64,000 nucleotides of DNA from Amanita rubescens. Lineage: Eukaryota > Basidiomycota > Agaricomycetes > Agaricales > Amanitaceae. The stretch covers positions 310,001-374,000 of the forward strand of contig WION01000013.1 of assembly GCA_015039365.1 (NCBI GenBank), read 5' to 3'. The position numbers and the translations under genes are program-made. Below, one piece after another: positions 57,901 to 64,000 of this stretch (positions are counted from its first letter, which is position 1; each line of letters opens with the position of its first letter). The notes under the pieces are model-generated. The model made no database searches. It saw only the letters and a list, made by a program, of their open reading frames with translations, and was not told where the DNA came from.

Positions 57901-60900
57901 ATGAGAGTGCCTTTCACAAAATGTGAAATACTCACATACTGTTGGTGATAGGGAGAGATGTGATGAAACTGCATTTCACACAATGTGCAAATGTCACTCA
58001 CTTGCTGTTGATGATAGGGAAAGATGTCATGAGACTGCATTTCACACAATGTGCAATGTCACTCACTGCCTGTTGTAGAAAACAGTGATGAGACTGCCTT
58101 TCACAAAATGTGGAATGTCACTTACTTGCTGTTGGGGATAGGAAAAGATGTGTTTTACAAAATATGGAATGTCACTCACAAGCTGTTGGTGATAGGAAAA
58201 GATGTGATGAGACTATCTTTCACAAATGTGCAACTGGTATCACTCACTAGCTGTTGGTGATAGGAAAAGATATGATGGAACTGCCTTTCACAAAATGTGC
58301 AATATCACTCACATGCTGTTGGTGATAGGAAAAACTGATAAGACTGCCTTTTCACAAAATGTTCAATGTCACTCACAGACTGTGGTGATGGGGAAAGATG
58401 TGATGAGACTGCCTTCTGCAAAATGCACAATGTCACCCACTCCCTGTTGGTCATAGGAAAAGATATGATGAGGTTGCTTTCCACAAAAATCTTCAATGTT
58501 GCCCACATCCTGTCAGTAATAGGGAGTAAATACATGTACATACATATGTATACTAGTAGAACAGCTTTTCACAATATTTGCAATGTTACTCACATACTGT
58601 TGGCCATTTGCAAAGATTTTGATTAGGTCATCCTTTGAAGCACAGTGCACCAAACCAGCATGACTGCTAACCTCCTAAGTGTATAGGAAAAGATGTGATT
58701 TCACTGCTTTTCACAAAAGTTGGAATATCACTCACAATCTGTAGAATGAAAGAATGTGTCTGTGTGTGGCAGATTTGGCTGTCATCACTCACTTCCTTTT
58801 AGGATGGAATTAACATAATGAATTGGGGAAAAGAAATGATGCCACTGACTCTCTTTGCCATAGTATTTCATATGATGAAGAGTCACATCTCACAAAGGTA
58901 TCACATACATCCTGTTTGTTTTGGAATAGTTTGTGAAGAGGCTTTGAAAAGGAGACATACATATTCACCATCTGTTGTTTGGGACAAGATGTCATAAAGT
59001 TTCTAAACAGACAGAAAAGACATATCATTTACTTTCTGTTATTAATCCAATGAAGTTTGTCAAGATACTCTTCCAGATAACAGTATGTCACCAACTTTCT
59101 ATTGTTCATTGAGTCATGTCTGACAAACTGCACAGACATCAATGTTGCTTACTTTCTTTAAGCAGGTCAAATGTGGTGTGAGGCAGTGTTGTATTACTCA
59201 CTCCCTGTCCATGAGAGACTGGGTTGACAGGCCCTTTGCTTACAATGATAGATTAACTCACTTGCTATTCATCATATGATGCACCATCATTGGGATCATT
59301 TACCAAAAAACAAAACTGAGTGTCACTCACTTCCTGTATAGTAGATTATGGGACAACAATGTTGATCACAATGAAAGCATTACTCACAAACTGTTGTCAT
59401 GAGACAATATACATATCAGATCTATGCTGGTTCAATGTCACTTACCCACTAATATCAATAACATCAGACCCTGCCACCAAGAATATGGTGACAACTAACC
59501 TGTGCTTCACTCAGTTGTTTATTGGCCATCTAAAGCATAACTAATCTTTTTTTGTGTAAAGGTGATGTTACTTACCTCCTAATGAACTTTTTGCAAGTAT
59601 TTATCATTCAGATGAAGGCCACCTACCACCCTGTTCACCTATTGCCATTAATTTTTCCTAGACTGATGTGCAGCTTAATAAATTCATACCCAAAAATGTG
59701 GAAATTTTGAAAAAACTATGATAATGACTTCATCCCATGTGAAATCCTTATACTTCAGAACATGTCTAAACAATGTCAATGTTAGTATGTGACATTTTGA
59801 ATATGACACTCACTGAAGTGCAGATTTCACACAAAGGTCAAGATTATTCATCTGTGTTGAAACAAACAACTGATATATGCTGTCATCATCTATTGCATCA
59901 GCAGTTTGTTGAGTTAATTCAGCACAATTCTTTTCTGGCAAGTCCATGTCTACAAAACAACATTACTCCCATTTTTCAGGAAGATATCCTCATCATTCTC
60001 ACCTTCCAACTGTACATATGCCTTGGGAGGATATTTGGCATCCAAAACTTTAGGAAGATAAACTTTCTGAAAAGTGATTTTAGCAATTTCCCTGGCTCTC
60101 TCCCACTCATCTTCATCATTTGAATTAGTCAAGTTGACAAATTCACTTGCTATTTGACCATCAAATTTAGTGAATATAACCACCAAAGGAACTGTAAAGG
60201 GTGTATTTGTACTAGTCAGCACACTGTAGGTCAGTACTTAGTATGTTTTAGCCAATGGAAAGGGGGGTGACAATAGTTAAGGGCAAACAATCTCTCCAAA
60301 ACCAACAAGATGAGATATGAATTCATTAGGACTTACCTCTGCCTGTTCCTTTATTGAAGAATTCAAGTTCTGCAGGTAGAATGGGACGAGGGCTGTCCAT
60401 AGGTATACAATACCTAGAGGAAGCCAGGTCAGCCAGTACAGTAAAGGGATGAAGCAAGATCTTAGATACCAAATTGTATGCAGCTGGTTTTTCAACTCAG
60501 TTTCTGCAGACTTCTTTTCAATGAACTTCCAAGCAATCTCCAATTCTTCAGTTGAACCAGATTCAAAACCCTGAGAGTCATGGAAGATAAAGTTACTTCC
60601 AGGGTATGTAATTTGATGCTCAATATTGTGCAGGCCTCTCTGTTATCATTGCATGTAAATGGGTACATTCATACATCTTTTTTTTTGACTCACCTCAACT
60701 GATGGAATCAAATGAATCACAGACTGTTCAAGCTGATTACCTGCAAGAGACTCAACAGTCAAAGGATAGCACAAAACTGAGACTGACTTACCATCCTTGT
60801 CATATATGATGGGCTTTGTCCCCTTTGCCACACCACAAACCTTCTCAAGGATGGTTGTCTTGCCTGCATTAGCCCTCCCAATGACAAGGATGCGAAAGTG

Positions 60901-61042
60901 TGGGCATAGATAGTGCTCTCTGAGCATTTCAACATGTGTCTCATCTGGATCTGATCATGTGCATTAATTTACTATAGTAGTTGAGGATTCACATTGCTAA
61001 GGCATACTTACTCAAAGAAAGTGGACTGGTTGTGGTTGCCAT
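54977..61042 (-). CDS. G-domain (P-loop GTPase) protein with a run of single-codon exons
   Basis: The 5' exons are ordinary. ATG 61042: MATTTSPLSLNPDETHVEML, then RILVIGRANAGKTTILEKVC (G1), KPIIYDKDG, LEQSVIHLIPSVE, NFIFHDSQGFESGSTEELE (G3 D-x-x-G), WYCIPMDSPRPILPAELEFF, VPLVVIFTKFDGQIASEF (G4 TKFD), KVLDAKYPPKAYVQLE, DMDLPEKNCAELTQQTADAI, HVLKYKDFTWDEVIIIVFSK. From ~59.58 kb down to 55.57 kb the only exon-like units are 3-nt steps (about 61) and one 30-nt exon (59500-59529, MANKQLSEAQ). A normal exon near 55.08-55.21 kb (VTEALDQYKQNGYVQKLKAD, ITPEFIHSSHQDLITLLYMQ) follows; a likely stop is TGA at 54977. The GTPase part is well supported. The way the middle is spliced, and hence the tail sequence, is uncertain; the alternative is one ~4 kb intron. 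Confidence 0.6.
55572..59578 (-). other. Field of ~61 AG-NNN-GT single-codon exon candidates
   Basis: On the minus strand, acceptor (CAG/TAG/AAG), exactly three bases, then a donor (GTGAGT, GTAAGT, GTTAGT, GTGGGT, GTATGT and similar). Plus-strand positions of triplets outside the tandem array: 55572, 55631, 58672, 58736, 58793, 58909, 58969, 59033, 59096, 59153, 59202, 59262, 59331, 59388, 59446, 59576. Inside the array 45 more lie every 52-86 bp from 55713 to 58594; one (56828-56833) may be six bases. None is a stop codon on the sense strand. At ~55,507 a CAG directly abuts GTATGT, a zero-length (recursive-type) site. The flanking units share little sequence apart from the splice signals. 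Confidence 0.75.
55690..58600 (-). repeat. Tandem array of ~45 intron-like units, mean period ~65 bp
   Basis: Minus-strand unit: GTGAGTGACATTGCACAT, TTTGTGAAAGGCAGTCTCAT, CACATCTTTTCCTATCACCA, ACAG, then a variable triplet. Each unit has a donor, a CTATCAC-like branch site and an acceptor. Units differ by small indels; the triplet between acceptor and donor is the most variable part (CTT, GAA, CAA, GGA, GAT, TAT among others), while the neighbouring donor and acceptor bases hardly change. Confidence 0.9.
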
Positions 61043-61860
61043 AATTGATGTTGTGCTAGAATCACAATGAGATTGTTTAACAAAAGTGGTGAAAAGGAAA
61101 TTTTTGCCTAGTTCCACAGAAAAATACACCAAAGACAATCTCGGAGAAAGTACAATAGCTGAGTGTGTGAATCGGGAAAAGTCGTGTGCTGGACTTGACA
61201 GAGGTGATGGATGATGTGTCTGGGCCCTTGAGGAGGGATCAGCAGAGTTCAATGATGCAGCTTCACTCCCTATGCGAGTATGTGAACTTTGAAGTGTACT
61301 AGATGGTGCGTAGGGCACTGGCTGGGCAGCGGGCAAGTCGTGTGTCACAGTGGGCGGCCGTGGAGAAGGCTTTAGAAACGATGATGCGCTTGGCCGAGGC
61401 TTGAGAGCGCGCTACTGTGTGGCTCGGTTACGAATGATGCGTCTGATCAGTGCGTGCCAGACTATAAGTTCGCGAGGCCCGTGGGTAACTTCTCCACGTG
61501 GCTCTACCTCCGACGCAAGAATACGGATGCGAAGGGAAGCTGACCCGCTTCCATAACAATTGCCCACGCTGCCCAACCACTATATTCACGTTTCCGCCAA
61601 TTCATCGCAACTCCAATCTTATTATCGAGCCAACAAACCTAAGAAAAAGGCCTGGTGTTCGTTCAGGCTACCTTTATGGCGCAACGGTGGAAAACGACAG
61701 AGACGGACAGAAGGGGCAAGTTCAACCTACGCGTGCTCAAACGTCGGCTTTATTACGCCCGCTCTAGGTCAGACGAGACACTTCAAGTTCCTGCCTCAGT
61801 AATGTCCGGTCCATTCCCGTGTCATCGAACTTTTGCCCCAACTATGGGACGACTCTGTCC
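61043..61860. other. Region upstream of the G-domain gene
   Basis: The first ~300 bp are the probable promoter. At 61,500-61,800 there is a basic frame (LRKRPGVRSGYLYGATVEND and alternatives) on the plus strand that I cannot resolve into a known protein; I make no gene call. Confidence 0.35.
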
Positions 61861-62450
61861 TGAGAAGGACCCAACCTAATCTCTCCCAGTCTATTCATGT
61901 CTTCCCTCCCTGCCAGTCCCACGATGCCAAGGGTGCCATTTATCACCCAGTAGCTATCAGCAGTCGCAACTCTGCTTTTTCATTCAACGCTATCTGTCTC
62001 CCCAGCATACCCAAATCTGTAGTCCAGGTGCCATCGCTTCCGATGCAAGGTGTAATTTACTTCTGTAGCCATAGAGGTCGACGCATTGATTAGACGGATC
62101 CTCGGTAGGTGCACCTTGACATTTCGATAGACCGTCATCAACATTCTTCTAATTTAGGGCAAAATTATCTATAACTTATCCCAGGTGGTGACTCGACAAG
62201 AACGGCATGATTCCGCTGTGTCGGAAGTAAGTTAAAGTTGTATTACAATCTTTGCCAAAAAGACTTTTCGGGTGGCCGGTTGTGAATGCAAGAATTGATG
62301 TTAAGGAGCCACATATTCGATGCGCAATCCCTCAGTGAAGAGAATTGGATCCACCGTTGTGTTTAATGAACACTGATCCGTTTATACCGCCACAATCGCA
62401 ATGGTGAGTTGAGCTACTACCATTCTAGCATGCTGTCAGTAAGAACATTG
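61861..62450. other. Degraded second copy of the host-gene region
   Basis: 62,105-62,235 matches the complement of 51,277-51,400: it contains the exon reading RQERHDSAVSE and the same introns. 62,240-62,440 matches the complement of 16,190-16,440. The last exon (as at 16497-16655) and the Helitron are absent here, so this is a deleted, Helitron-free relative of the split locus. Confidence 0.6.
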
Positions 62451-62679
62451 TTGATTTGGAGTGAATAGGAATGGACGAATTTGATTATAATATTTCACTT
62501 TTATAGGTTGACCGTCTGCAGTCGCCTCGTTGGGCGCCTCCATCCCAAAAGTCATAACCAGGAAACGAGGTTGCCCCTGACAGGTTCCAAGGCGAAATAA
62601 GACATTTTGAAGGATGATTGGTGCAGATGTGAAAGAGTTGTGCGTGGATGGATGATATCTGGCCTTTCCCAGCACATGA

Positions 62680-63030
62680 TGCCAGCCCACAACGCTTCCA
62701 TTGTTCATCCAAACGTCATCCCTTCGACACACTCCCCCGATCCCGCACTCTCCAAACAGGTTCTCGAACGCGCTACCTCATCTGGGGTCTTTCGCTCCGA
62801 GATTTAGAGCCCATACGCACAAAAAGATTAGCCAAGCTCGAGCAACCGTCGAGCGGTTACCATGAATAGATTACAGTAGGAAAACCCGGATTGCTGTGGT
62901 CGATTATTCGGGAAGGGAAGTAGGAGAGAGGGATATGATGACAGTTATCCCTGTTCAACGACTGAGGCATCGGCTGTGCGAAGAAAGGCTGCCAGGCAGC
63001 TGGTGGTCCTCCATGACCAACGCTTAAGAC
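62680..63030 (+). pseudogene. 3' fragment of a second peroxidase/UPO gene
   Basis: Very similar to 52,705-53,115: HNASIVHPNVIPSTHSPDPA, LSKQVLERATSSG, then frame breaks; later PVERL-like and CEERL-like words remain. The heme-binding 5' half is missing. It ends beside the good SET5-like gene. Confidence 0.8.
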
Positions 63031-63084
63031 ACCGTCTTATATCCTAATACCCTACTACTGTAGCTTTATATTCGCACATGTAAA

Positions 63085-64000
63085 TCACATCACCCCAAGC
63101 CCCGCCTTGAGCTCCTTCTCCAAATCATCAATATCATCCTTCTTCTCCACTTTGGCAACCTTGCCAAACTTGGTTTCTTCCTCTACACACCGGTCACAGC
63201 GGCACTCGCCAAAGCCCCAGGCTTCCAGCGCCGCCCGCCGGGCCTTGAGGTGCAGCTCCGGATTGACATACGTCACCATTAGCTCCTGGCCTGCCTTGAT
63301 ATCTGCCTTGGCGATCACCGTGACACGCGCAAGCGCAGTACGGTGATCTAGATGTCTAACGGAAACGTTTGGCCTGCAAGAGTGATTTAGGTGAGAATGC
63401 AGGGTATACAGACCACCATGGCCCTCTAGATCTACCGTGCGAAACACAATCAGTTCGACGAATAGATCATAAGTCATAAGCCGCGACTCACTCAGATTCA
63501 TCTTGCCAAGATGACGTAGGAATCCATTATAATCAAACAGCTCTTGCTCGATATCGGACCGCAGAGGCTTTCTAAGTATTCGCGCTAGCTTCTTTTGTTC
63601 CGTAGGAGTTGTAGCTTCTTTGAACGCATGCAAGTATAGGTCATATGCCTTTCTCCACGTCGCTCTATCCGGCTCCGGATGTCCAGATCTGTGTGCCCCG
63701 CGTCAGTCAATCCCATCGATCATTTCTAAAAAAAAGGGCCTTCTTACGATTTGAAACTATACTTATACCGTTCCTCCATGCCCATCTCAGCCAAAGCCCT
63801 AATGAATTGCCATTCTGCATCTATGCCGAAATCGTCTTGCTGCTGATTAGCCAGCAGAATCCGACCCGTCGTCTGCGCCAGTGCATGGAGCGCCATCCAC
63901 CTTGTCTCCCTCGCAAACTTGAGCAAAGGAACAGAAGCTGGGTTCTGCGCGGGACAAATCAACGGGTGGGTTTTCCCCGAACGAGACCGGCAAAGCCTAT
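63085..64000 (-). CDS. SET5: SET5-like SET-domain lysine methyltransferase, 5' end outside window
   Basis: Minus-strand gene whose N-terminal exons lie beyond 64000. Visible exons: PAQNPASVPLLKFARETRWM, RILLANQQQDDFGIDAEWQF, IRALAEMGMEERYKYS, HAFKEATTPTEQKKLARILR, ELFDYNGFLRHLGKMNL, then the SET core GGLYTLHSHLNHSCRPNVSV (NHSCxPN) and AGQELMVTYVNPELHLKARR (E-x-x-x-x-Y), and a post-SET-like cysteine set FGECRCDRC. NHSC plus the cysteine triplet are SAM- and zinc-binding features. In yeast Set5 methylates histone H4 lysines; that role is inferred by family. It ends LKAGLGVM with the stop at 63085. A broken copy lies at 53186-53990. Confidence 0.82.

Noticed and set aside
55690..58600. CRISPR-like array (regular repeats with short variable spacers)
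   Set aside because: The host is a eukaryote, the variable part is only 3 nt, and each unit carries splice donor, branch and acceptor signals.

Overview
The window is nuclear DNA of a basidiomycete fungus. Genes are cut by many 45-80 nt GT-AG introns, and the mobile elements include a Helitron, a chromodomain Ty3/gypsy element, a hAT element and a Crypton-type recombinase gene. A G-domain gene of a kind I recall as expanded in Rhizoctonia-like Cantharellales is present, so an agaricomycete close to Rhizoctonia/Ceratobasidium is my best guess (inference). All gene models were spliced by eye.

Layout. 1-15.75 kb is ordinary, dense host sequence: the 3' part of an ERCC6L2-like SNF2 ATPase, an otubain, UBP6/USP14, a BAP31-like ER protein, the E2 enzyme UBE2S, OPI3 (with an apparent one-base frameshift), COQ8, an unknown gene and two tandem genes for mitochondrial RRM proteins. 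Three ubiquitin-system genes lie within 6.4 kb.

16,691-51,236 is one 34.5 kb Helitron in minus orientation. Its 3' end has a hairpin, an 8-nt spacer and CTAG followed by T; its 5' end starts TC after A. It sits in what would otherwise be a 75-nt intron of an unknown host gene, whose exons now lie at 51.3-51.6 kb and 16.5-16.66 kb. All its recognisable cargo reads on the same strand: Rep-helicase (one in-frame UGA), a decayed ER Hsp70 (BiP) fragment, an XPG/PIN-like gene, a Crypton-type tyrosine recombinase gene, an OB-fold-like gene and a 2OG-Fe(II) (TET/JBP-like) oxygenase gene. The Helitron was later hit by an 8.5 kb Ty3/gypsy chromovirus inside the PIN gene (TSD AACAT) and by a hAT element inside the OB-fold gene (8-bp TSD). 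The hAT carries a gag-only LTR element, which itself carries a coding-free LTR element: three nested insertions with readable target duplications.

51.3-64 kb holds a chloroperoxidase/UPO-like gene and a broken SET5 copy, then a very strange G-domain gene, then second copies of the same UPO-SET5 block (here SET5 is good and UPO is broken). The G-domain gene (54.98-61.04 kb, minus) starts with normal exons and then runs into about 61 consecutive places where acceptor AG and donor GT are separated by exactly three bases. Forty-five of them form a ~65-bp tandem array of near-identical introns in which the three-base exon is the most variable position; sixteen more flank it with diverged introns but the same AG-NNN-GT spacing. 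None of the 61 triplets is a stop codon. If spliced as written, this is a gene built largely of single-codon exons, the most unusual structure in the window.
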